A stretch of 5,466 bases of DNA, taken from positions 1 through 5,466 of the forward strand of contig DHON01000059.1 in the NCBI GenBank assembly GCA_002409965.1, in the 5' to 3' direction. Below, one piece after another: positions 1 through 5,466 of the stretch (position 1 is its first letter; the number at the start of each line of letters is the position of its first letter). The notes beneath the pieces are model-generated. The model was not told where the DNA came from. It searched no databases and saw nothing but the letters and a program-made list of their open reading frames with translations. This DNA is from Firmicutes bacterium UBA5389. Lineage in GTDB: Bacteria > Bacillota > DTU025. The position numbers and the translations under genes were made by a program.

Positions 1-167
1 AAACCGCCAGCTACACGCGGCGGGCCGCGGCGCCCCTCCTCGCGCCGGCGGCCCGCACACCCCCACAAGCCCAAGAATGGCCCTGGCGGGCGCAAGAACG
101 TCCGCGCCGGCCACGCCCCGGCTACCTCCGGGTTACCCTTGGACGAGTTCCACGTCGACCTCGGGTC
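1..167 (+). other. GC-rich upstream region, possible 3' end of an unidentified gene
   Basis: No gene can be called with confidence. Frame 1 is open from the first base of the window and stays open to the TAA at 502-504. Over 1-165 its codons look coding-like: by hand count about 84% of third positions are G or C, against about 65% of second positions. The peptide is low in complexity and rich in Arg, Pro and Gly, then ends in a more ordinary segment, GLPLDEFHVDLGS, just before the repeats begin. This could be the C-terminal tail of a protein whose gene lies mostly outside the window. Against this, the other two + frames are also free of stops here, so openness alone proves nothing, and a strong GC stem-loop lies inside the stretch. 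I recognise no domain. Confidence 0.25.
20..56. repeat. GC-only inverted repeat (stem-loop)
   Basis: The arms at 20-33 and 42-56 are complementary over 14 pairs, all G-C, interrupted by a single bulged base (G47). They enclose an 8-nt loop, CCCCTCCT. The stem would be very stable in RNA or single-stranded DNA. It has the shape of an intrinsic terminator stem, but no T-run follows on either strand (the + strand continues ACACCCCCACAAG), so a classical Rho-independent terminator is not supported. It could be a transcript-end or processing structure of the upstream gene, a REP-like palindrome, or a chance result of extreme GC content. Confidence 0.5.
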
Positions 168-313
168 TGCCCGCACGTGCGCAGATACGGGTATATTCGC
201 GAGAGCAAGGTCCTGCGCTACATCGGTTTGCCCGCACGTGCGCAGATACGGGTATGTTCGAGAGAGCAAGGTCCTGCGCTACATCGGTTTGCCCGCACGT
301 GCGCAGATACGGG
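168..313. repeat. 61-bp tandem direct repeat, two full copies plus a partial third
   Basis: Full copies lie at 168-228 and 229-289; a third begins at 290 and matches through about 313 before turning into the 15-bp repeat. Copies 1 and 2 differ at only two of 61 positions (A195 to G256, and C200 to A261), so the duplication is recent or kept homogeneous. Each copy starts TGCCCGCACGTGCG and contains the perfect 10-bp palindrome CGCACGTGCG (172-181, 233-242, 294-303). As 61 is not a multiple of 3, the unit is read in a different frame in each copy, which argues against a conserved protein repeat. The copies abut with no unique spacer, so this is not a CRISPR array. Function unknown. Confidence 0.93.
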
Positions 314-388
314 GTGCGCGGATACGGGGTGCCCGGATACGGGGTGCCCGGATACGGGGTGCCCGGATACGGGGTGCGCGGATACGGA
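299..388. repeat. 15-bp tandem repeat array, six units, derived from the 61-bp unit
   Basis: Six units of 15 bp run without gaps at 299, 314, 329, 344, 359 and 374, with consensus GTGCSCGGATACGGG. The first unit, GTGCGCAGATACGGG, is exactly the segment found once in each full 61-bp copy (177-191 and 238-252). The array therefore looks like a local expansion inside the third 61-bp copy. The second and sixth units carry GTGCGC and the middle three carry GTGCCC and are identical. The last unit ends in A instead of G. Where GTGCCC units meet, CCCG-GATA-CGGG could form small 4-bp hairpins. Slipped-strand replication is the likely origin; a variable copy number between strains is expected but cannot be seen here. 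Confidence 0.95.
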
Positions 389-454
389 GCACAGTGAATA
401 CAGAGAATTGTGGCGCGACTGCCGCCGTTGGGGAAGGAGTCCGCGCGTCAAGGG
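389..454. other. Spacer between repeats and operator, no feature recognised
   Basis: This 66-bp stretch joins the repeat array to the LexA-like box. It holds a TGA (395-397) and a GAATTGTGG motif (405-413) that resembles the sequence around the promoter farther down (ATAATTGTGG, 501-510). Its upstream hexamer, however, is a poor -10 and I do not call a second promoter. A weak 7-bp pairing between TGGCGCG (411-417) and CGCGTCA (444-450) is possible but is not convincing. Confidence 0.4.
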
Positions 455-468
455 CGAATATATGTTCG
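455..468. promoter_or_regulatory. Probable LexA (DinR-type) SOS operator
   Basis: The 14-mer CGAATATATGTTCG matches the Gram-positive LexA/DinR box CGAAC-N4-GTTCG at nine of the ten fixed positions; only the fifth base is T instead of C. The central ATAT also fits the usual RNRY preference of the Bacillus consensus. The site lies about 31 bp upstream of the -10 element, next to where the -35 contact would fall, and 108 bp before the uvrB start codon. LexA binding here would repress uvrBA until DNA damage triggers LexA self-cleavage, as is established for uvrBA in Bacillus subtilis. The motif and place are seen; LexA binding is inferred. Confidence 0.7.
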
Positions 469-476
469 GCCGCGGG

Positions 477-505
477 CTTTCGGGGCTCGCGGATCGTGCT
501 ATAAT
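477..505 (+). promoter_or_regulatory. Extended -10 sigma-A type promoter for uvrBA
   Basis: TGcTATAAT at 497-505 combines a perfect -10 hexamer (TATAAT, 500-505) with the TG extension one base upstream. The -35 region at the proper distance is poor (CTTTCG at 477-482, 17-bp spacer), which is common for extended -10 promoters. Transcription would start near A511 or A512 and give a leader of about 65 nt before uvrB. In a GC-rich surrounding, a perfect TATAAT just upstream of the operon and just downstream of a LexA-like box is unlikely to be chance. Confidence 0.75.
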
Positions 506-561
506 TGTGGAAGCGCGGCATCCTGCGCGGCGTCCTACTGGGCGCTCGTTCCTGGACTTGC

Positions 562-572
562 GGGGGGTGATT
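562..572 (+). promoter_or_regulatory. Ribosome binding site of uvrB
   Basis: GGGGGGTGATT, a few bases before the ATG at 577, matches the 3' part of the Shine-Dalgarno consensus AGGAGGTGATC (GG-GGTGAT), with the purine core about 9 nt from the start codon. It supports the ATG at 577, which also gives the expected UvrB N-terminus. Confidence 0.75.
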
Positions 573-576
573 AGCG

Positions 577-2601
577 ATGCCTGACTTCCAACTCAAGGCC
601 GACTTCGCTCCGACGGGGGATCAGCCCAAGGCCATCGATGAGCTTGCTTGCGGCGTGCTATCGGGCATGCGAGGCCAGGTGCTCTTGGGCGTGACAGGCA
701 GCGGCAAGACGTTCACCATGGCCAACGTGATCGCGCGTCTGGCCCGCCCTGCGCTGGTCATTGCGCACAACAAGACGCTGGCGGCGCAGTTGGCTGCGGA
801 GTTTCGCGAATTCTTCCCGAAAAGCGCAGTCCATTACTTCGTCAGCTACTACGACTACTACCAGCCGGAGGCGTACATACCTCAGTCTGACACCTACATC
901 GAGAAGGATGCGCAGATTAACGATGAGATCGACAGGATGAGGCACGCGGCCACTGCCGCGCTGGTCGAGCGGCGCGATGTGGTCATCGTGGCCAGTGTGT
1001 CGTGCATTTACGGGCTGGGTATGCCGGAGGAATACCTCAAGCAGGCAGTTGTCGTGAGGCAGGGCGAGGAGTCCGACCGCGACCGCCTCCTGCGCAAGCT
1101 GGTCGCCATTCAGTACAGCAGGAACGATATCGGCATAACCCGCGGGACGTTCAGAGTGCGCGGCGATGTGGTGGAGATAGTCCCCGCCAGCGGAGAGCAG
1201 GCCATCAGGATCGAGTTCTTCGGCGACGAGATCGAGCGGATCACCGATGTTGACCTCATTACCGGGGAGATGCTGGGCAAGAGAGAGTCGGCTTTTATCT
1301 ATCCCGCGACTCACTGGGTGACCAGCCAAGAGCGTATGCAGGCTGCGGTCGCGGCCATTGAGGAGGAACTGAACACTAGGCTGAAGGACCTGAAGGCCGC
1401 CGGCAAGCTCCTCGAAGCCCAGCGGCTGGAGCAGCGTACCCGGTTCGACCTGGAGATGATGCAGGAGGTGGGGTATTGCTCGGGGATCGAAAACTACTCC
1501 CGGCACCTGGCAGGCAGGGAAGCGGGCAGCGCTCCTGCGACTCTGCTCGATTACTTCCCCGATGACTACCTGATGTTCATCGACGAATCGCATGTGACGG
1601 TGCCCCAGATACGGGCGATGTACAAAGGCGATAGGTCGCGCAAGGATAGCCTTGTGGAATACGGCTTCAGGCTGCCCTCGGCCTACGACAACCGGCCCTT
1701 GCGGTTTGACGAGTTCCTACGCCGCATCAATCAGGTGATCTTCGTTTCGGCCACTCCATCGGAATACGAGAGGTCCATGAGCGGGCAGGTGGTGGAGCAA
1801 ATCATACGTCCGACCGGGCTGATCGATCCGGCGGTCGAGGTTAGGCCGGTGCGGGGGCAGGTCGACGACTTGATAGGTCAGATCCACCGCACGGTGGACC
1901 ATGGATACCGAGTGCTGGTGACTACGCTCACCAAGAAGATGGCTGAGGACCTCACGGACTACCTGCGGGAACTGGATGTCAGGGTGAGGTATCTGCACTC
2001 TGAGATAGACACCATGGAACGGATCGAGATACTTCGGGGGTTGCGCCTGGGCGAGTTCGACGTGCTGGTCGGGATCAATCTGCTCCGGGAGGGACTGGAC
2101 CTTCCCGAAGTTGGGTTGGTGGCCATTCTTGACGCCGACAAAGAGGGATTTCTGAGATCAGCGACTTCTCTCATACAGACGATTGGCAGAGCGGCGCGAA
2201 ACGTGGATGGACGGGTTATCATGTACGCTGATTCGATCACGAGGTCCATGCGCGAAGCACTGGACGAGACTGACCGGCGCCGCGTCATACAGGTGGAGTA
2301 CAACGAGAAGTGGAGCATCACGCCGGAGTCGATCAAGAAGGCAGTCCGCGATCTGTCCGAGATCCAGCGGGCGGCCGGCGCGGCCGGAGGGGCCGGCCCA
2401 GGCGCAGCGGTAGGCCCGACTGCAGACGCTGCGTATGCGGACGCGGAAGGCTTGGAAGCCATGGACGAGCGCGAGCTCGCCAAGCTCATCAAGAAGCTCG
2501 AGGAGCAGATGAAGAAAGCCGCCGGTCTTCTCGAGTTCGAGCGGGCGGCGGAGATTAGGGATCGCATTAGGGATCTCAGGCGGAGGTTCGTCCAGTTTTG
2601 A
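577..2601 (+). CDS. uvrB: UvrABC system protein B (excinuclease subunit B)
   Basis: Damage-verifying ATPase of nucleotide excision repair, cytoplasmic. UvrA loads it onto DNA at lesions and it then recruits UvrC for incision. The 674 residues compare with about 660-675 in the family. Visible motifs in order: Walker A GVTGSGKT (38-45, Lys44); the lesion-probing beta-hairpin with its conserved tyrosines (Tyr91, 92, 94, 95, 100 and 107); the UvrA-contacting domain (roughly 150-250); Walker B with the DESH box (IDESH, 335-339); SATPSEYE (391-398); helicase motif VI QTIGRAARN (534-542); and a C-terminal UVR domain (about 630-665) that binds UvrC in homologues. An Ala/Gly-rich linker (about 599-625) separates the helicase core from the UVR domain and looks expanded. 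The start is fixed by a good ribosome site and by family alignment. It is the first gene of the operon, behind a LexA-like box, and its stop overlaps the uvrA start. Nothing essential is missing. Confidence 0.99.
   Translation: MPDFQLKADFAPTGDQPKAIDELACGVLSGMRGQVLLGVTGSGKTFTMANVIARLARPALVIAHNKTLAAQLAAEFREFFPKSAVHYFVSYYDYYQPEAYIPQSDTYIEKDAQINDEIDRMRHAATAALVERRDVVIVASVSCIYGLGMPEEYLKQAVVVRQGEESDRDRLLRKLVAIQYSRNDIGITRGTFRVRGDVVEIVPASGEQAIRIEFFGDEIERITDVDLITGEMLGKRESAFIYPATHWVTSQERMQAAVAAIEEELNTRLKDLKAAGKLLEAQRLEQRTRFDLEMMQEVGYCSGIENYSRHLAGREAGSAPATLLDYFPDDYLMFIDESHVTVPQIRAMYKGDRSRKDSLVEYGFRLPSAYDNRPLRFDEFLRRINQVIFVSATPSEYERSMSGQVVEQIIRPTGLIDPAVEVRPVRGQVDDLIGQIHRTVDHGYRVLVTTLTKKMAEDLTDYLRELDVRVRYLHSEIDTMERIEILRGLRLGEFDVLVGINLLREGLDLPEVGLVAILDADKEGFLRSATSLIQTIGRAARNVDGRVIMYADSITRSMREALDETDRRRVIQVEYNEKWSITPESIKKAVRDLSEIQRAAGAAGGAGPGAAVGPTADAAYADAEGLEAMDERELAKLIKKLEEQMKKAAGLLEFERAAEIRDRIRDLRRRFVQF
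2373..2396. repeat. 9-bp-spaced GGCCGG repeat in the UvrB linker
   Basis: GGCCGG occurs three times at exactly 9-bp intervals (2373, 2382, 2391), inside the codons for the Ala/Gly-rich linker of UvrB. The 9-bp period keeps the reading frame, so slippage here would lengthen or shorten the linker by three residues without breaking the protein. Confidence 0.6.
2582..2586 (+). promoter_or_regulatory. Ribosome binding site of uvrA, inside the end of uvrB
   Basis: GGAGG lies within the last codons of uvrB and 11 nt before the TTG at 2598. The spacing is slightly long but usable. It decides the uvrA start, since no ATG or GTG in that frame occurs before the Walker A region, too late to include the conserved N-terminal strand. 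Confidence 0.7.
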
Positions 2602-5466
2602 GTAAAGATAGAATCATCATCAGAGGCGCGCGCGAGCATAACCTCAGGAATATCGATGTTGACATTCCCCGCGACAAGCTGGTCGTGGTGACCGGCCTGT
2701 CGGGCTCGGGCAAGTCGTCGCTTGCCTTCGATACGATATACGCGGAAGGCCAGCGCCGCTACGTGGAGTCGCTATCGGCCTATGCCCGTCAGTTTCTTGG
2801 GCAGATGAACAAGCCGGATGTGGACTACATCGAGGGCCTGTCGCCCGCGATATCCATAGACCAGAAAGGGGCCAGCAGGAACCCGCGCTCCACAGTGGCC
2901 ACGGTCACTGAGGTCTACGACTACATGAGGCTTCTGTACGCCCGTATCGGGATACCCCATTGCCCCGAGTGTGGCCGCGAGATCACTCAGCAGTCGGTCG
3001 ATCAGATCGTCGACAGGGTCATGGCCATGCCGGAGGGGACTCGCATTCAGGTCCTGGGGCCGGTCATTCGCGGCAAGAAGGGCGAACACAAGAAGGTTCT
3101 CGATGATCTCAGGCGCGAGGGTTTCGCCCGCGTCCGGGTCAACGGGGAGGCGCGCGAACTCACCGACGAGATCGCCCTGGAGCGCTACAAGGCCCACAGC
3201 ATAGAGGCCGTTGTGGACAGGCTGGTCGTGAGGCCCGGCATCCACCGCAGGCTGGCAGACTCCCTGGAAACCGCCCTGAAGCTCGGGGACGGCCTGGTCT
3301 TGGTGGACGCGGTGGGCAGCGGCGATATGGTCTTCTCGGAGAAGCTGGCCTGCCCCGACTGCGGGCTCAGCTTCGGCGAGCTGCAACCCAGGCTGTTCTC
3401 GTTCAACAGCCCCTATGGGGCATGCCCGTCCTGCTCCGGCCTGGGCGTGCGGGTCGAGTTCGACCCACAGCTGATATTCGACGCGAGTTGCTCCATCGAT
3501 GACGGGGCCGTCTTGCCCTACAATCGGAACGGGGTCATATCCGACTTCTACATCGGTCGAATACATGAAGTGTCACGGGTGAAGGGCATTGACACCCGAG
3601 TCCCTTGGTCGTCCTTGCCTGAGCCGGCTCGCGAGATGCTGGAACACGGGTGCGGAGAGGAACGCTTCCGGTTTCGCTACCGGGATTCGCGCGGGCGCGA
3701 ACAGACGTGGGAATCGAAGTTCGAAGGGGTAATACCCAATCTGAAGCGGCGTTACCGCGAGACGACGTCCGACTACATCAGGGAGGACTTGGAGCGGTTC
3801 ATGAGTTCGCGCCCGTGTGATGCGTGTCGCGGCGCGCGGCTCAAGCCGGAGGCGCTGGCCGTCACGGTGGGCGGGAGGTCCATCGCCGAAGTAACCGCGA
3901 TGTCCACAGAGGACGCCCTGGCCTTCTTCGAGGGCTTCGCCCGCAACCTCACAGAGCGCGAAACGATCATAGCCAGGCAGGTGCTGAAGGAGATCCGGGC
4001 TAGGCTGGGCTTTCTTAGCAATGTCGGGCTGAACTACCTGACGTTGGACCGCCAGGCGGGCACTCTCTCAGGCGGCGAGGCTCAGCGGATCAGGCTGGCC
4101 ACCCAAATCGGCTCGAGCCTAGTGGGCGTGCTCTACATTCTGGACGAGCCGTCCATCGGGCTCCACCAGCGCGACAACGCGCGCCTCATTGCTACGCTGA
4201 AAGACCTGCGCGATCTGGGCAATACCCTCATCGTGGTGGAGCACGACGAGGAGACCATCAGGTCGGCCGACTACGTCATCGACATAGGTCCCGGCGCCGG
4301 CGCCCACGGCGGCGAAGTGGTAGCTGCCGGCACTGTAGACGAGGTGGAGAGGAATCCGGCGTCCTTGACCGGACAGTATCTTTCGGGCGCCAGAAGCATC
4401 CCGGTGCCGGCGGCGCGCAGAGCGCTCAACGGAAAGTCGCTGGTGATAAAGGGCGCGCGCGAGCACAACCTGAAGGACGTGGATGTGTCCATACCTCTGG
4501 GAGTATTCGTGTGCGTAACAGGCGTCTCGGGATCCGGGAAGAGCACCTTGATCAACGAAGTGCTTCACGCGCGACTGGCGCGCGATCTGAACCGGGCGTA
4601 CGCTCGGCCCGGCGCGCACGACGACATTCTGGGCATTGAACACGTCGACAAGGTGATCGGCATCGATCAGTCGCCGATAGGGCGTACGCCAAGGTCCAAT
4701 CCGGCCACCTACACCGGTCTCTTCGACCACATCAGGGAGGTCTTCGCACGCACCACGGAGGCCAGGGCCAAGGGGTACAAGCCTGGCAGGTTCAGTTTCA
4801 ATGTCAAGGGCGGTCGATGCGAGGCATGCCGGGGGGACGGCATCATCAAGATAGAGATGCATTTCCTGCCCGATGTGTACGTTCCGTGCGAGGTGTGTCG
4901 GGGCGCGAGGTACAATAGAGAGACTCTGGACGTTAAGTACAAGTCCAAGAGCATTGCGGACGTGCTTGCCATGAAGGTCGAGGAGGCGCTGGAGTTCTTC
5001 TACAACATCCCGAGCATCCGGCGAAAGCTGCAGACCCTCTACGACGTCGGTCTGGGCTACATCCAACTGGGCCAGCCGGCTACCACTCTCTCAGGGGGCG
5101 AGGCCCAGCGCGTGAAGCTCGCCACCGAACTGTCGCGGCGCACTAACGGCAAGACCCTGTATATGCTGGACGAGCCCACCACCGGGCTGCACTTCGCAGA
5201 CGTCGACAAGCTCCTGGAAGTGCTGCAGAAACTGGTAGACGGCGGCGACACCGTACTGGTGATCGAGCACAACCTGGATGTGATCAAGACCGCCGACTAC
5301 ATCATAGACCTTGGCCCCGAAGGGGGAGACAAGGGCGGGCGCGTGATCGCCGCGGGCACTCCCGAGCAGGTGGCAGCCACGCCCGGGTCGTATACCGGGC
5401 AGTTTCTGACCCGCGTTCTGCGCCCCGCGGCGGGGTCGGGCACGGAGCCGATGCTGAACGCGGAGC
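2598..5466 (+). CDS. uvrA: UvrABC system protein A (excinuclease subunit A), 3' end cut by window
   Basis: Dimeric ABC-type ATPase that detects bulky DNA damage and delivers UvrB to it. Translation from TTG at 2598 begins MSKDRIIIRGAREHNL, the usual UvrA start. Visible parts: first Walker A GLSGSGKS (33-40); a zinc module made of Cys122/Cys125 with Cys407/Cys410; a second with Cys252/255/276/279; first signature LSGGE (490-494), Walker B LYILDEPS (512-519) and H-loop His549. The second ABC half has Walker A GVSGSGKS (642-649); the DNA-damage-binding zinc finger C-X2-C-X19-C-X2-C (Cys741, 744, 764, 767); LSGGE (831-835); LYMLDEPTTGLH (854-865); and His891. All three zinc sites and both ATP sites are intact. 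The reading frame is open at the window edge after 956 complete codons; homologues are about 940-960 residues, so little is missing. The four-base TTGA overlap with uvrB implies translational coupling in one operon. Confidence 0.99.
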   Translation, partial: MSKDRIIIRGAREHNLRNIDVDIPRDKLVVVTGLSGSGKSSLAFDTIYAEGQRRYVESLSAYARQFLGQMNKPDVDYIEGLSPAISIDQKGASRNPRSTVATVTEVYDYMRLLYARIGIPHCPECGREITQQSVDQIVDRVMAMPEGTRIQVLGPVIRGKKGEHKKVLDDLRREGFARVRVNGEARELTDEIALERYKAHSIEAVVDRLVVRPGIHRRLADSLETALKLGDGLVLVDAVGSGDMVFSEKLACPDCGLSFGELQPRLFSFNSPYGACPSCSGLGVRVEFDPQLIFDASCSIDDGAVLPYNRNGVISDFYIGRIHEVSRVKGIDTRVPWSSLPEPAREMLEHGCGEERFRFRYRDSRGREQTWESKFEGVIPNLKRRYRETTSDYIREDLERFMSSRPCDACRGARLKPEALAVTVGGRSIAEVTAMSTEDALAFFEGFARNLTERETIIARQVLKEIRARLGFLSNVGLNYLTLDRQAGTLSGGEAQRIRLATQIGSSLVGVLYILDEPSIGLHQRDNARLIATLKDLRDLGNTLIVVEHDEETIRSADYVIDIGPGAGAHGGEVVAAGTVDEVERNPASLTGQYLSGARSIPVPAARRALNGKSLVIKGAREHNLKDVDVSIPLGVFVCVTGVSGSGKSTLINEVLHARLARDLNRAYARPGAHDDILGIEHVDKVIGIDQSPIGRTPRSNPATYTGLFDHIREVFARTTEARAKGYKPGRFSFNVKGGRCEACRGDGIIKIEMHFLPDVYVPCEVCRGARYNRETLDVKYKSKSIADVLAMKVEEALEFFYNIPSIRRKLQTLYDVGLGYIQLGQPATTLSGGEAQRVKLATELSRRTNGKTLYMLDEPTTGLHFADVDKLLEVLQKLVDGGDTVLVIEHNLDVIKTADYIIDLGPEGGDKGGRVIAAGTPEQVAATPGSYTGQFLTRVLRPAAGSGTEPMLNAE

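Noticed and set aside
20..56. Intrinsic transcription terminator.
   Set aside because: The stem is strong, but no T-run follows the stem on either strand, so only a stem-loop is reported.
168..388. Regularly spaced repeats as a possible CRISPR array.
   Set aside because: The copies are contiguous and the segments between matching parts are themselves nearly identical. There are no unique spacers and no cas genes.
77..397. A + strand reading frame of 106 codons ending in three elastin-like VPGYG pentapeptides.
   Set aside because: The pentapeptide is just the 15-bp DNA repeat read in one frame; the other two frames give equally regular peptides. There is no clear ribosome site, and the 61-bp units shift frame from copy to copy.
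405..413. A second promoter at the GAATTGTGG motif resembling the real one.
   Set aside because: The upstream hexamer is a poor -10 and no -35 is apparent; the likeness to 501-510 is short.
658..1593. A long open frame on the minus strand opposite uvrB (311 codons).
   Set aside because: It is antisense to a clearly coding, highly conserved gene and arises from high GC content and codon bias; its peptide has no recognisable motif.
2625..4470. Near-identical DNA stretches within uvrA (around 2625/4452 and 4062/5085).
   Set aside because: These are the two homologous ABC halves of UvrA coding the same motifs (GAREHNL and LSGGEAQR), an ancient family feature and not a recent repeat.
4119..5066. 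A long open frame on the minus strand opposite uvrA (315 codons), and a similar one at 2772-3566.
   Set aside because: Both lie antisense to conserved UvrA domains (ABC motifs and zinc sites) and look like shadows of the GC-rich coding strand.

Overview
This window carries the nucleotide excision repair operon uvrB-uvrA, both genes on the + strand, preceded by about 575 bp of non-coding or doubtfully coding DNA. That upstream DNA holds tandem repeats, a probable LexA (SOS) operator and a strong extended -10 promoter. The GC-rich composition, the tightly overlapping uvrB-uvrA order and a Bacillus-type LexA box (CGAAT-ATAT-GTTCG) suggest a high-GC member of the Bacillota or a relative. Similar LexA boxes also occur in Actinobacteria and Chloroflexi, so this assignment is inference, not proof.

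Layout: 1-167 is very GC-rich, with a GC-only stem-loop at 20-56. It may contain the 3' end of an upstream gene, because frame 1 stays open from the window edge to a TAA at 502-504. A 61-bp direct repeat runs from 168 to about 313 (two full copies and a partial third). From inside the third copy, a 15-bp piece of the same unit has expanded into six tandem copies (299-388). After an unremarkable spacer (389-454) come the LexA-like box (455-468), the TGnTATAAT promoter (497-505), a leader of about 65 nt, a ribosome binding site and uvrB (577-2601). uvrA starts at a TTG that overlaps the uvrB stop codon (TTGA, 2598-2601). It runs off the end of the window after 956 codons, close to its expected full length.

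UvrA and UvrB work together. A UvrA dimer finds helix-distorting DNA lesions and loads UvrB, which checks the damage with its beta-hairpin and ATP-driven helicase fold. UvrB then recruits UvrC (not in this window) to cut the strand on both sides. Overlapping genes with a shared SOS-type promoter fit co-production of the two partners and induction by DNA damage. Both proteins look intact and conventional: all Walker, signature, beta-hairpin and zinc-binding residues that I checked are present.

I found no previously undescribed biological system. The points most worth a second look are the candidate SOS control of uvrBA and the nested 61-bp/15-bp repeat block just upstream.
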